From the NCBI GenBank assembly GCA_964017155.1, contig OZ024865.1:45591051-45655050 (forward strand): a DNA stretch of 64,000 nt. The letters run 5' to 3'. The notes beneath the pieces were generated by a model. That model was given only the letters and a program-made list of their open reading frames with translations, was not told the origin of the DNA and did not search any database. The position numbers and the translations under genes were made by a program. The DNA is from Oasisia sp. SBJ-2009 (Eukaryota > Annelida > Polychaeta > Sabellida > Siboglinidae). Below are positions 12,297 to 23,463 of the stretch, piece after piece (position 1 is the first letter of the stretch; each line of letters begins with the position of its first letter).

Positions 12297-12461
12297 TGAA
12301 CGGTGCGTGTGGAGTCCATGGTCAGACTTGTTCTGTCACGTGCGATGATGGACAACAGCAGAGAACACGTCGCTGCGACAACCCGGCACCGAAGCACGGA
12401 GGCGCCGATTGTAACGGAAATCACACGGAATCACGAATTTGTAACATTAGTATATGTCCAG
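12297..12461 (+). CDS. Thrombospondin type 1 (TSP1) module exon with scrambled WxxW region
   Basis: The exon is 165 bp, symmetrical phase 1-1, bounded by TTTTTAACAG and GTAAGAAC. That structure is typical of TSP1 modules shuffled in extracellular proteins. The in-frame translation has CSVTCDDGQQQRTRRC, DNPAPKHGGADC, RICNISICP. The six cysteines of the fold are present, as is the CSVTC / RxR pattern used in glycosaminoglycan or receptor binding. The N-terminal tryptophan ladder is absent in frame: WSPWSD is encoded at 12310-12327 two bases out of register, and the frame is regained at TGT 12329. This implies a small insertion plus a deletion in an ancestral exon. Neighbouring modules are not seen apart from a short candidate at 12932. 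It may be a diverged functional module or a dying exon. Confidence 0.65.
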
Positions 12462-12931
12462 GTAAGAACCTTTCAATCGCATAACTTATACCAATCTTCC
12501 TTTTATCATAATTATAAATACGTATCGCATAAAACAAAAAGGAAGAAGCAGAAAATGGCTGTTGTTGCAACCACATATACAAATTTGTTGATTTTTTCCA
12601 AACCCGTAACATACTTGACCAACCTAAACTTATTAACCTATTCTATTCACACAATTTCTCCAACCAACCCACCAAATTAATTAATTAAAAATATGATTAG
12701 GTACATTAAAACCGATAGATAATGAGTAGCATTATATTGATAATGCTTCTATAGGGCGCGGTGGCACTCCAATCGAAGGCGGACTGCCACTTGCTACCAA
12801 TGGAAAGTGCCACGTCCAATACAAGAGGTTTCGGTGGGATAATTTTGTTTTAGTCTAGACTCGGTCTATGTTCTATGGCAGGGTCTTCTGTTTGGTATAA
12901 TATGACCGCATTCACTTTCCTCTTGTTGCAG

Positions 12932-12994
12932 TTGGACATTTTCGTTATCCATGGACACTAGTTCGTGGGGCCTGCGGTCTTTACGCTTCACACG
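12932..12994 (+). CDS. Candidate short phase 1-1 exon
   Basis: The acceptor CTCTTGTTGCAG and donor GTAAGC bound 63 bp (21 codons, phase 1-1) that read VGHFRYPWTLVRGACGLYASH. The phases match the TSP1 exon 470 bp upstream on the same strand, so it could follow it in one transcript. No domain is recognised. The evidence is splice signals and phase only. Confidence 0.3.
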
Positions 12995-13283
12995 GTAAGC
13001 CTTTGTATTGGATGACTAATCAACTAGCTACTCCGTTATATCATTTGTGGAAAGTAGTTTTCATAATTTCCTGTTCCTGAAAACAAATGAGTTAGTAAAA
13101 AGAAGTGTTTGGCAACTAAAGCTCACGTGCAATATCGTGTGCCAGTGTATTACCAAAACACCTGACTAATAGTTAATTGCTACAAAGTATGACGGCCGTT
13201 GGAATAATGACTTAATTTGTGCTTGTTGTGCGATGTTAGGGTACAAAGGTAATGTAAATAAGAGTAAACTGGACATATTCACC

Positions 13284-13426
13284 TACACCCACACACACAC
13301 CACACAAACACATATACACCCACCCAAACACCCACCCACACCCACACCCACACCCACACCCACACCCACACCCACACCCACACCCACACCCACACATAAA
13401 CACATACACATACACATACACAAACA

Positions 13427-13486
<60 letters not shown>
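13284..13486. repeat. (CCCACA)n then (CA)n microsatellite
   Basis: Hexamers CCCACA at about 13325-13396, then CACATA and CACAAA variants, then pure CA to 13486. Confidence 0.95.
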
Positions 13487-13534
13487 GTAATAGTTCATGG
13501 CACATGTATTGTTCTGTTTATCACAATTTAACTT

Positions 13535-13605
13535 GACTCGGTGGCGCCACCTGGGGATGTCGCCCCTGTATCGTGCCACAATCCCCCAGATGGCGTCACG
13601 GTCCG
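13535..13605 (+). repeat. Dispersed GC-rich repeat family E, copy 1
   Basis: Contains GGTGGCGCCACCTGGGG, CTGTATCGTG and CCAGATGGCGTC in that order. The reverse complement of 48185-48262 has the same blocks in the same order. Confidence 0.55.
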
Positions 13606-14438
13606 TCCATCATAAATGTAGTAATTTGTACCAGAGATACACCGCCAAACAGGGGTTCGAATCATGGTGCCAACCGCCATGTGCAAACAATAAGTAATGT
13701 ACTTGCCTACTATACTCCTCTATTCGCCATCTAATAACACTCTCGACAGCTACTGTTTAATAATAATACGAACACTCGTGTAGCGCCATCAATCTAAATA
13801 AATAATTTCGTATGCGTTGTGAGTAAATAACTATGCATATGTATATCTGAATAACAGTAATAATTTACGTAAAATTTAATATTATTAAATAAAAAAAAAC
13901 ATATTGACATGTGTCGTCAGCAATCAAGAGGCTCTTTGTTCGAGAATGTGGCGCTAGTCCATGTCCATACATAACTGGATACTGAACGTAATATAATTAT
14001 ATGTTATAAGATATAATGTTGACGTTTATAATCCGACGTGATGTTATAACAAATTACGCAAGCAATGTGTTTGTATTACCTGGATACTGTCTGCCCATCC
14101 AGCCGTGACGCAATATTATTCACGACGCAGCAGTGACGTGTGTCGTCACAGTCATACATTGTACAGTCACGGGAGGTCACCCGGCAGTCGTGTCCATGAT
14201 GGAATTATCACGCTAGTCATGTCTTTTTTAACTTTACCACGCTGGTCCTGTATGTAGGCGTAATCACGTTACTCATTATTACGCTAGTCATGTTACTATT
14301 ATTATTTCATTATTGTTATTTTATTAGTAGTAGTAGCATTAGTCGTATGTTTTATTCTTATTACTATTATTATGATAACAGGCAATGTTAGATGTATTTA
14401 GTAAACATACTGCGCAACATGATTAATTGTTAGTAACA

Positions 14439-14439
<1 letters not shown>

Positions 14440-14505
<66 letters not shown>

Positions 14506-14633
14506 ATGTGTGTATGTGTGTGTGTATATGTGTGTATGTGTGTGTGTTTGTGTGCGTTTTTGTGTGCATGTATGTGTGTGTGTCTGTGTGTGTGCGTGTG
14601 TTTGTATATGTATGGTGTGTTGGTGTGTTTTGA
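14440..14633. repeat. (GT)n microsatellite with variants
   Basis: Pure GT to about 14502, then TGTATG, TTTG and TGCG variants. Confidence 0.95.
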
Positions 14634-14716
14634 TTAGTGTATGCATGTCAGGGTATGTTGATGTATGTGGGTGTGTTGATGTATTTGTGTGTGTGGGAAG
14701 TCGCGTTGTAGTCGTT

Positions 14717-14764
14717 GTCAGTCATTTGTGTGTATGTTTGCGTGTGTGTATGTATGTGTATGCG

Positions 14765-14813
<49 letters not shown>

Positions 14814-14860
14814 GCATACACATACATACACACGCGCAAACATACACACAAATGACTGAC
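14717..14860. repeat. Near-perfect palindrome with a (TA)n core
   Basis: The left arm begins GTCAGTCATTTGTGTGTATG and the right arm ends in its reverse complement, CATACACACAAATGACTGAC. The arms are about 50 bp with very few mismatches, around an (AT)n core at about 14768-14812. Confidence 0.85.
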
Positions 14861-15083
14861 AAACACTATCTCACACCGACACACAGTCACACACAAACAT
14901 GGGCGGTTACATACTCTTTCGCACCTATATATAGGCACAGACGAACACACACATTCCACAAGCGGGCTTACGTAAACTCCACGCATAAATATGCACACGC
15001 AGTCTCTATATCGTGCACACATACGCATGCACGACGTTCCATGATGTCACTGAACACGTCAATGCAGACGGCCTGGTTGTACT

Positions 15084-15154
<71 letters not shown>
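15084..15154. repeat. (TA)n microsatellite
   Basis: Pure AT dinucleotide tract. Confidence 0.95.
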
Positions 15155-15157
<3 letters not shown>

Positions 15158-15159
15158 CA

Positions 15160-15300
15160 CATCACGCCAGAATATGAGCATCTGCATCGGTTGCCTGTTA
15201 GACAACGCACACCGTTTAAAGTAATTGTGTTAAGCGCTGCAAGATTCGGCGCCGGAGTACCTGGCAGATCTGCTACATCCACGAACTGGGAACCCCCGTA
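15160..15300 (+). pseudogene. Short L2-type reverse transcriptase relic
   Basis: Plus-strand frames read TPEYEHLHRLPVRQRTPFK and then, after a frameshift, APEYLADLLHP. This matches the end of L2-group ORF2 (TPxLxxLHWLPVRQRIxFK ... APxYLxDLL). It has no open frame. Confidence 0.55.
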
Positions 15301-15554
15301 TTCATCAGCTACATGACTTTGTTCTTGTTTTCATTAACCTTTTTTAATGCATATACATATTGTAATTGTATTTAGCATTGCTTATCCTCGGTCGCGCACC
15401 TGCCCACAGACATATACGCTCGAACATATTGACACATGTTCGCTGAATTATTCAAAATGTTTTCCATACAAATCTCACACTCGGTGATATGTCATATTAG
15501 TGTCATGCAATGATCAATCGGACGTATTAGCGCTACGTAACTAATGATAACACT

Positions 15555-16865
15555 AATAATAGTTTATTTCTTATATAGCGCCCCATCCAAATAATTGTTC
15601 TAGGGCGCTTTACAATGATTATTCCTAAAATAATGATACTAAAAATACATACTAATAACATAATAAAAATAAATATATATATATATATAAATAATAATAA
15701 TAAAACTAAAACGTTAATACAATACTACTTTGATAAAATGAGGGTATACTAATAAAAACAAATATGATACTTTAAAATGCAGACTTAAATTGGCACACAA
15801 CTACATACTATATTAAAAATGAATAAATAAATAAAATGGTATAAATATGTTGTAAATAGTAAATAAAATACAATAGTATAAATATATGCTAATTAAATGA
15901 ATAAGTTAATTAAAATAAATGTATGAATCGTTGACTGATTAACTGTGATCACAGACTGTCAAAATAGTAAGCTGTAAACAAATGCGTCTTGAGTGCTACT
16001 TTGAAATGATTCACAGTCGTACATTGTCGCACAGCAATGGGTAGTTGGTTCCATGCCCTTGGAGCTGCACAAGAGAAGGATCGTTCGCCAATTTTAGTTC
16101 GGGAAGTGGGCTGATTAAGTAGTAACTGGTCAGAAGACCGCAGACTGCGTGTCGGGCAATAGGGAGAGAGAAGTGCTGATAATCATCTAGGTGCAAGACC
16201 ATGGAGGCATTTAAAGGTGTGAAGTAGGGTCTTGAATGTGATGCGACACTTAACAGGAAGCCAGTGCAGCGCCAAGAGCATGGGCGTGACGTGGTCTCGT
16301 TTTGGTCGAATTATTATAACACGAGCACAAACATTTTGGACGCGCTGTAGTTTTTCAACTACCGCCACTGACAGTCCATTCAGAAGGCTGTTGCAACAGT
16401 CAATTCGTGATGTGACAATGGCATGCACTAGCTGTTTTGTGTGTCCTTGTTCTAAATAACGACGAATGCGTCCGATGCTATGGAGATGGTAGTATGCTGT
16501 TCTAGAAATGTTTGTTACATGTCGCTCAAGGGACATATTGCAATCGAATGTCACTCCCAAATTTCTGGCATGCGTGTTGGATGTCACGTTGGTGTTACCG
16601 ATTCTTACACTTTCGGGAAGGAGGTGTTGGTTTGCAGATTTCGGACGGATGATGAGGATCTCTGTTTTGTCGTCGTTCAGCTTCAGCATGTTGGTCTTCA
16701 TCCACTGACGGACATTGGTGACACAGCGTTCCATTTTCCTGACGGCAATCTCGGGTGAAGTGTTGTCGCTTAGGCTGAATTCTTGAAAAAGTTGGGTGTC
16801 GTCGGCGTATAGATGGTAAGTCATGCCATGCAGTTTGAGTAGTGACGCAAGAGGGGTCATATAAA
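15555..16865 (-). mobile_element. 5'-truncated L2-type LINE with 3' UTR
   Basis: On the minus strand, 16860-16183 encodes the C-terminal part of a reverse transcriptase: YHLYADDTQLF (catalytic ADD), WMKTNMLKLNDDKTEILI, RNLGVTFD, LVHAIVTSRIDCCNSLL, LQRVQNVCARVI and LLALHWLPVKCRITFK. An open frame of 225 residues survives and then breaks. The 3' UTR runs to about 15555 and ends TGTAAAGCGC ... GCGCTATATAAGAA, followed by A/T-rich DNA. That tail is shared with the SINEs at 47030 and 49112. The EN domain and RT N-terminus are lost, as expected of aborted target-primed reverse transcription. Confidence 0.8.
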
Positions 16866-16869
16866 TCGT

Positions 16870-18104
16870 GAACTAGGCTTGGTTCGTTGTCCCCACGCCA
16901 CGATCCGCGATATATCATTGACCGGTACACAGCCTTCGTGAGAGCATGACCAGTTTACCCATACGCCAGCATACGCTGCTGTCCGAACAGTTATTAATTT
17001 CAAGTAAAAGGAAGTAGTGTTTATTTTCTACACAGTCACATGACTGCAGAACTGTTTGGATGAGTCGTTAAATCTGACCATGCTACTTCGAAAAGGACAC
17101 TGACAAGGAGATGTTGGTAGGTAGAAGTTAATCCGAAGACATCGCATACTAACAACCTGGTGTAGCTTTGGAGTATGACTAGAGGACGACATTTTCAATG
17201 CAAGTTAACGTAATCGGCAACCACTGCTGTTTTTACTGAACTATCAGGTCGAACTTCATCGTATCTTCCGGGTGTAGCGTCATTCAAACAATCGCCGTAT
17301 TTTGCGGCTATGAAAGGTAGAAGGGCGACGGTTACCCACCCCATTGTGGAAGGTTTTTAAAAGTAAACATACTATAAAAGACCCAATAATATTGCGTTAT
17401 GTACTAGGTCGACCTGACGAGAAAAAATTGTGGGAAGTTGATTCGTGTGCTTTGTATGACCGATTGTAGAAATTAGGATATGGTTGTCATTTTACAGAAG
17501 ATACTTTTATTTCGAAGAAGAAGTGATGGATGCCTGACTATATTTCTTGATTAAGCTACTGTTGTAGTCTTGCAATACAGATTGGTCTTTAGTTGGTCCA
17601 ACATATGTATCAATAATAACTGCAAATACGTAATATGGATACACCTGACTTTATTATTACCGACAGCTGTTTGTCTAATTAATTTTCAATTAATTTATCT
17701 AACTCACTGCAGACTCATCGAATCGCCTTCCTTCTATTCCGCTGCTCCTGACCATGCAACATGAATGTTGGCGTCAACCTAACCTAACACAAATATTCAT
17801 TATCTAAACGGAAAACTTCACATGTATTATTGGAGCAGTGACACTGGTTTGAATTGCGTATTTTACGCAAATGTTTTAAATAAAACACTCGTATTTCCAT
17901 TTATATTTAACATGTCATTTGAATATTCTTATGTTTCTCAGTATACTTGTTTGAGCATAGCCAATGAAGAGATTGTATTACCCGTGCAGTGTTTGTTCAG
18001 CCAGCCGTGAAGTCGAATTTCCCACGGTTACAATTGTCGCTGCAGTCACTCACTTGTGGGAAGTCGTGTTGTAGTCGTGTCCAAGTTGTAGTTAGTAATA
18101 GACG

Positions 18105-18160
<56 letters not shown>

Positions 18161-19400
18161 TTGTACGTGTGTGCGTGTGTGTGTATGCGCGGGAATGCGT
18201 GTGTGTTTGTGCGTGTGCCTGTGTACACCCTGCGTACGTAGGTATGAAGGGGTTTGTGGAAGGGCGTGTGTTTATGTGGATGTTGGAATGTTAATATCGT
18301 ACACTGTTTGCAAGCTTCTCAGGCGCCAACTATACGTAACGTGTTTGTCTTTATCATTTAATTGCATGTTATCTTTGTCTTCTGTAAAAGGTAATTGGTC
18401 CTTGCACAACATAGAAATCGTCTTGAGTTTATTATTATTGGCAAACAGAAGAAGCGTGACAAAATTAAGAATGTTTCGTTGTATGTTATACCTGCAGTGT
18501 CTATGCGGAATGTAGGAGTAGTTGTTTTATGATAACGTAAATGTTAGAGAACTCATAATGACGACTATCTATAAGAATTACGTATTTAGTAGAGCATATA
18601 TAGAAGCATTGGTCTACTATAATTTCGTTTACACGTTAACTGCGATAGTTTGGAAAATAAGGGTTTCAAAAAAACGTTTTGACATGTGTAGTACCATTTT
18701 TTTTAAAGTGTTTTATTGTAGTTGATAGATGACATCATTAGGGCATCATTTTGACAAATACCTACCACAGTCCCCATGTGGTACTAATAATGGTAGTTGC
18801 ACTTAATAATAAACAAATTGCACGATAGCTTCCATTGTCAATGGGAAAGACACTCTGTTTCACATCGGTACGCCACGGAGGTCTTGAAAGACAGTTTTGC
18901 TGAAATATACTAGGTGGGATAATTTCACTTAACTGAACTACGGACTCACATGTACATTAATTTATAGAGAAGTACACTTATGCCGTCACAGTGACGCTAA
19001 GACACGACGATTACATATTAGTTATGAAATTTCTGAAGACAGTTCAAATGCCATTCAGGCTATGCCACGATTTATATAGTTTGCACAAAACTGAGTTGAG
19101 GAGATCATCTAATATTTTCCCCACGTATTGCATTTTATATGTAAGGGCGTCATCAACCATTAGCACGTCAGTCCAACACTAGGGTCGCTTAAAACGCGGT
19201 GTTTAGAACCCAACAGTAGGGCTACTCAGTAATACCCACCAGACATCTGTTCATTTCAAGCAAATAATTTACTTCAGGTTCTAGTACTGTTACACTAAAC
19301 GCAGTCACCTCGACTGCTGGTATCTTTAGGCATCACTTATGATCACGCCACTGCGCACAGTTCATAGACGAGGAAGTTTTCGTAAGTGGAAATAACCCCA
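16870..19400. other. Non-coding DNA
   Basis: No gene supported. Positions 17273-17330 resemble part of the unique flank shared by the two 29-bp satellite loci (TAGCGTC then CAAACAATCGCC). A (GT)n tract is listed separately. Confidence 0.4.
18106..18220. repeat. (GT)n microsatellite with variants
   Basis: Pure GT for about 50 bp, then TGCG and TATG variants. The 45 bp before it (GTGGGAAGTCGTGTTGTAGT) resembles 14694-14715, which also precedes a GT-rich tract. Confidence 0.9.
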
Positions 19401-19424
19401 AAGGAGCCGGATCCTAGTGTAAAT

Positions 19425-20521
19425 ATATAAAGTCTGATTAGAGAATGGGGAAGATATCAAGTCTGATTAGATAACGGTGTATATTTCAAGTCTCTTTAAA
19501 TAATTATGTACATTTCAAGTCTGATTAGAGAATGGGGTAGATCTCAAGTCTGATTAGAGAATGGTGTATATCTCAAAGTCTGATTAGAGAATGATATATA
19601 TCTCAAGTCTGATTAGATAAAGGTGTATATCTCAAAGTCTGATTAGAGAATGGTATATATCTCAAGTCTGATTAGATAATGGTGTATATCTCAAACCTAT
19701 TTAGAGAATGATATAGATGTCAAGTCTGATTAGAGACTGGTGTATATCTCAAGTCTGATTAGAGAATGATGTATGTATCAAGTCTGTATAGAGAATGGTG
19801 TATATTTCAAGTATGATTAGAAAACGATGTAGATTTCAAGTCTGATTAGAGAATGGTGTATATATTAAGTCTGATTAGATAATGATGTATATATCAAGTC
19901 TGTACAGAGAATGGTGTATATTTCAAGTATGATTAGAGAATGAAGTAGATTTCAAGTCTGATTAGAGAATTGCGTAGATATCAAGTTTGGTTAGAGAATG
20001 GTGTAGATCTCAAGTATGATTAGAGATTGTTGTAGATCTCAAATCTGATAAGAGAATGGTGTATATCTCAAGTCTGATTAGAGAATTGTGTATATCTCAA
20101 ATCTGATTACAGAATGGTGTAGATCTCAAGTCTGATTAGAGAATGGTATAGCCGTCATAGCCCTCAAGTCTGATTAGAGAATGGTGTATATCTCAAATCT
20201 GATTAGAGAATGATATATATATATATCTCACGTCGGTTTAGAGAATGGAATAGATCTCAAGTCTGACTACAAAATGGTGTAAATCTCAATTCTGATTAGA
20301 GAATGGTGTATATCTCAAGTCTGTTTGGAGAATGATGTATATCTCAAGTCTGTTTAGAGAATGGTGTAGATCTCAAGTATGATTAGAGATTGGTGTAGAT
20401 CTCAATTCTGATTTGAAAATGAGGTAGATCTCAAGTCTGATTAGATAATGGTGTATATATATCAAGTCTGATTAGGGAATGGTGTATATATCATATATGA
20501 TTAGACAATGGTGTATGTATC
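19425..20521. repeat. 29-bp satellite, block 1 (left of CR1 insertion)
   Basis: About 37 diverged tandem copies of a 29-bp unit beginning TCTGATTAGAGAATGGTGTA and ending in a TATCTCAAG-like part. The block stops where the truncated CR1 copy begins and resumes at 21870. Confidence 0.95.
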
Positions 20522-21868
20522 TTAAACTATTAGAAAGACTAATTAAAGATCACTTGGTTGATTTTCTTGTTAAAAATAACTTGATTAATCCATCTCAACA
20601 TAGGTTTCTAAAAGCGAGGTCATGCTTAACAAATATCTTATGTTTTTTGGAAGATGTCACAAAGTGGGTAGATGAGGGATCACCAGTAGATATAATATAC
20701 TTAGATTTTAAAAAAGCTTTTGACAAAGTGCCACATCAAAGATTACTACTTAAACTGAAGGCCCATGGCATAGGCAATGGTATGATTAACTGGATAGAAA
20801 AATGGCTTATTGATAGAAGACAAACAGTAGTAGTTGATGGGGAGGTTTCAAACTGGAAATCGGTTTTGAGTGGAGTACCGCAGGGATCAGTATTGGGACC
20901 TATTTTGTTCTTAATATATATCAATGATTTGGATGATGATATAACAAGCAAGGTGTTGAAGTTTGCGGATGATACAAAAGTGTTCAGAAAAATAAAAAGT
21001 GATGCAGATAGACAGCAATTACAAGATGATCTAAATAAGTTGACCGAATGGTCTGAGAAGTGGCAAATGCTGTTTAATTATGGGAAGTGTAAGTGCCTCC
21101 ACACAGGACATGGGAATGAAGATGCACAATATACAATGGGTGATACTGTACTAAATACTACCATAAAGGAAAAGGACTTAGGGTTAACTATTAGTGCTGA
21201 TATGAAGGTATCAGAACAGTGTGCAATTGCAGCAGCGAAGGGAAACCAAATTCTTGGATTAATTAGGCGAAATATAGTGTACAAGGAAAAATAACTAATA
21301 ATACCACTGTACAAAACAATAGTTAGGCCTCATTTAGAATATTGCATACAGGCATGGAGGTCTTATCGCAAGAAGGATATTGATATACTAGAAAGAGTAC
21401 AAAGAAGAGCAACCAAAATGATACAAAAACTCAGGAATATTAGTTATGAAATGCGTCTAAAAGAATGTGGATTAACAACAATAGAAACCAGGAGACTGCG
21501 AGGAGATCAGATAGAAGTTTTTAAAATATTGAATGGGTATGAAAATATTGACAGAAATATTTTTTTCTCAGTTAAGGAAGAGAGAAGGACTAGAGGACAT
21601 GGAGTTACATTAGCAAAGAAGCAGTGTAGATTAGATATTAGAAAATTTTCATTTTCACAAAGAACAGTAAATGAATGGAACAGATTATCGGCTGATTGTG
21701 TAGGTGCTAGTAGTGTTAATATGTTTAAAAATAAAATTGACATGTACCTAAGAAGGGCGGGGTACATTTAGATAGATAGGTTGGATTATCGATAAGCCAA
21801 AGGGCTTCCTTGTCCACCTGCCATCTTGAGTTGATTCTCTAGGTGGCAATCTTGTTAAATCTTGTTAA
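20522..21868 (+). mobile_element. 5'-truncated CR1-type LINE inserted in the 29-bp satellite
   Basis: Very similar to 26147-27498 of the intact element. It starts inside the RT domain (RLIKDHLVDFLVKN), includes YLDFKKAFDKVPH (motif A), GVPQGSVLGP (motif B) and FADDTK (motif C), and ends in the same 3' UTR and TCTTGTTAAA repeats. The frame is broken by GAA to TAA at 21292-21294 (KEK then stop); downstream the frame is open from 21295 to 21771. Satellite monomers flank both ends, so the insertion came after the array formed. Confidence 0.92.
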
Positions 21869-21869
21869 A

Positions 21870-22335
21870 TCTTGTATCAAGTGTGATTATAGAATGATGT
21901 ATATTTCAGGTCTGATTAGAGAATGGTGTAGATCTCAAGTCTGATTAGAGATTGATGTAGATCTCAAGTCTGATTTGAAAATGGTGTAGATCACAAGCCT
22001 GATTAGAGAATGATTTATATATAAAGTCTGTTTTGAGAATGGTGTAGACCTCAAGTCTGATTAGATAAAGGTGTAAATCTCCAGTCTGTTTAGATAAAGG
22101 TGAGGATCTCAAGTCTGTTTAGAGAATGGTGTAGATCTCAAGTCTGATTAGATAATGTTGTATATTTCAAAGTATGTTTACAGAATTGTGTATATATCAA
22201 ATATAATTAGAGAATGGTGTATATCTCAAGTCTGATTAGAGAATGGTGTATATCTCAATTCTAATTAGATAATGGTGTAGATATCAAGGTTGGTTAGAGA
22301 ATGGTGTAGATATCAAATCTAATTAGAGGATGGTA
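21870..22335. repeat. 29-bp satellite, block 2 (right of CR1 insertion)
   Basis: About 16 more copies of the same 29-bp unit, ending at GAGGATGGTATTCAC. Confidence 0.92.
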
Positions 22336-22700
22336 TTCACCAAACACGTGAAGCCGAATGTCTAGCGTCGTACAAACAATCGCCAGATGTGGTCGTTGCT
22401 AACTGGGGCGAAGGATAGAACCTTCAATTTTCTGAAAATATTAGATGATTTCAGTCCGTCGACAACAACTAGATGTTAACTCGATACAAGAACCACATCG
22501 ACAGTTGCAAGAAACTTAGCGATATTGTCAACATTTTACCTACGCATGGGAGAAGTTACATTCAGAACGAGTCAACTGTTGAACGAGTCATTATTCAACA
22601 TGTTTATTTTTCTTATGAGAACGCGCCTGAACAAGTGCCATAGGTCGTTGGCCTGCTACAGTCGTGTCGTCGAGGGCATCGACACCCTTACCAACTCTTT
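22336..22700. repeat. Unique flank shared with a second satellite locus, copy 1
   Basis: Homologous to 32386-32880: shared blocks TCTAGCGTCGTAC, ACAATCGCC, CTACGCATGGGAG, TGAACGAGTCATTATTCAAC and GTCGTCNAGGG. Both copies follow a 29-bp satellite array directly. Confidence 0.8.
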
Positions 22701-22935
22701 CGTTACAATAGGGGTCTGTATTTACCCTTCTTGGCGGGAAACTTGGTGGATGCAGATGTTTGAATTTGGTGGTGTATAAAAGTTGAAAAACAAGCGGAAG
22801 TATTGATTGATAAGTATTATTTTTGTGCTAAGGTTATTCATAAGGGTGTACTAGACATATATTGAGTGGCAGTTTTGGTTAAATTTAGTTAGTAAACAGT
22901 ATTTTTGAACAAATTAGTATACGTGGGTGATAATA

Positions 22936-23260
22936 GGGTAATCTAGCCTTCGACAAATTGTAAACAAGACTGAGCAAAATCTGTTTATTTAATATCGTAT
23001 ATAAGAGACAAAGCAATAAGCGTAACAACTATATGTGTAAGGTAACACTCTGAATAGGTATCATTGTTATTAAAAATAAACAAGCAAATAAAAGCAAATA
23101 GGGTAATCTAGCTTTCAACAAGATTGTAAACAAAACTTAGCAAATCTGATAAATTGATATGATATATAACAGATAAAGTGGTAAGCAAAACAGCTGCATA
23201 CATAGGATAATTCTTTGATTCGGTGCCATTGTTATTAAAAATAAGCAAGTGTTTTAGCAG
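22936..23260 (+). repeat. Two tandem 165-bp units in the CR1 5' UTR
   Basis: Units start at 22936 and 23101 with GGGTAATCTAG and end with CATTGTTATTAAAAATAA (23062 and 23227). The spacing is 165 bp throughout. They lie about 200 bp before ORF1 of the intact CR1 element and resemble the tandem promoter monomers seen in some LINEs. Confidence 0.8.
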
Positions 23261-23463
23261 AAAGCCCTAGTCTGTTTATATAGGTAGTGTCCAAAGTATC
23301 CGCTAGGGAACGGTACCAGTACAGAATAAAATTATTGTTCATGGTAGCATAGGTAGTAAGTTGTTAATAACACGTAGTGTGCTGCAGTTGCTGTACACAA
23401 TAAACAAACAGTCTTTCTAAAGACTAAGTTGGTATAAACTAAGTTGATTTGATCAATCGTATT

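Noticed and set aside
13935..13985. TSP1-like end (RECGASPCP) on the plus strand
   Set aside because: Too short and without splice support; may be chance.
14095..14190. Cys-rich minus-strand reading (HGHDCRVTSRDCTMYDCDD...) ending in a GTAATA donor
   Set aside because: A stop codon lies directly upstream with no usable AG acceptor between, so it cannot be an exon as it stands. Similar nucleotides at 18001-18100 suggest a repeat.
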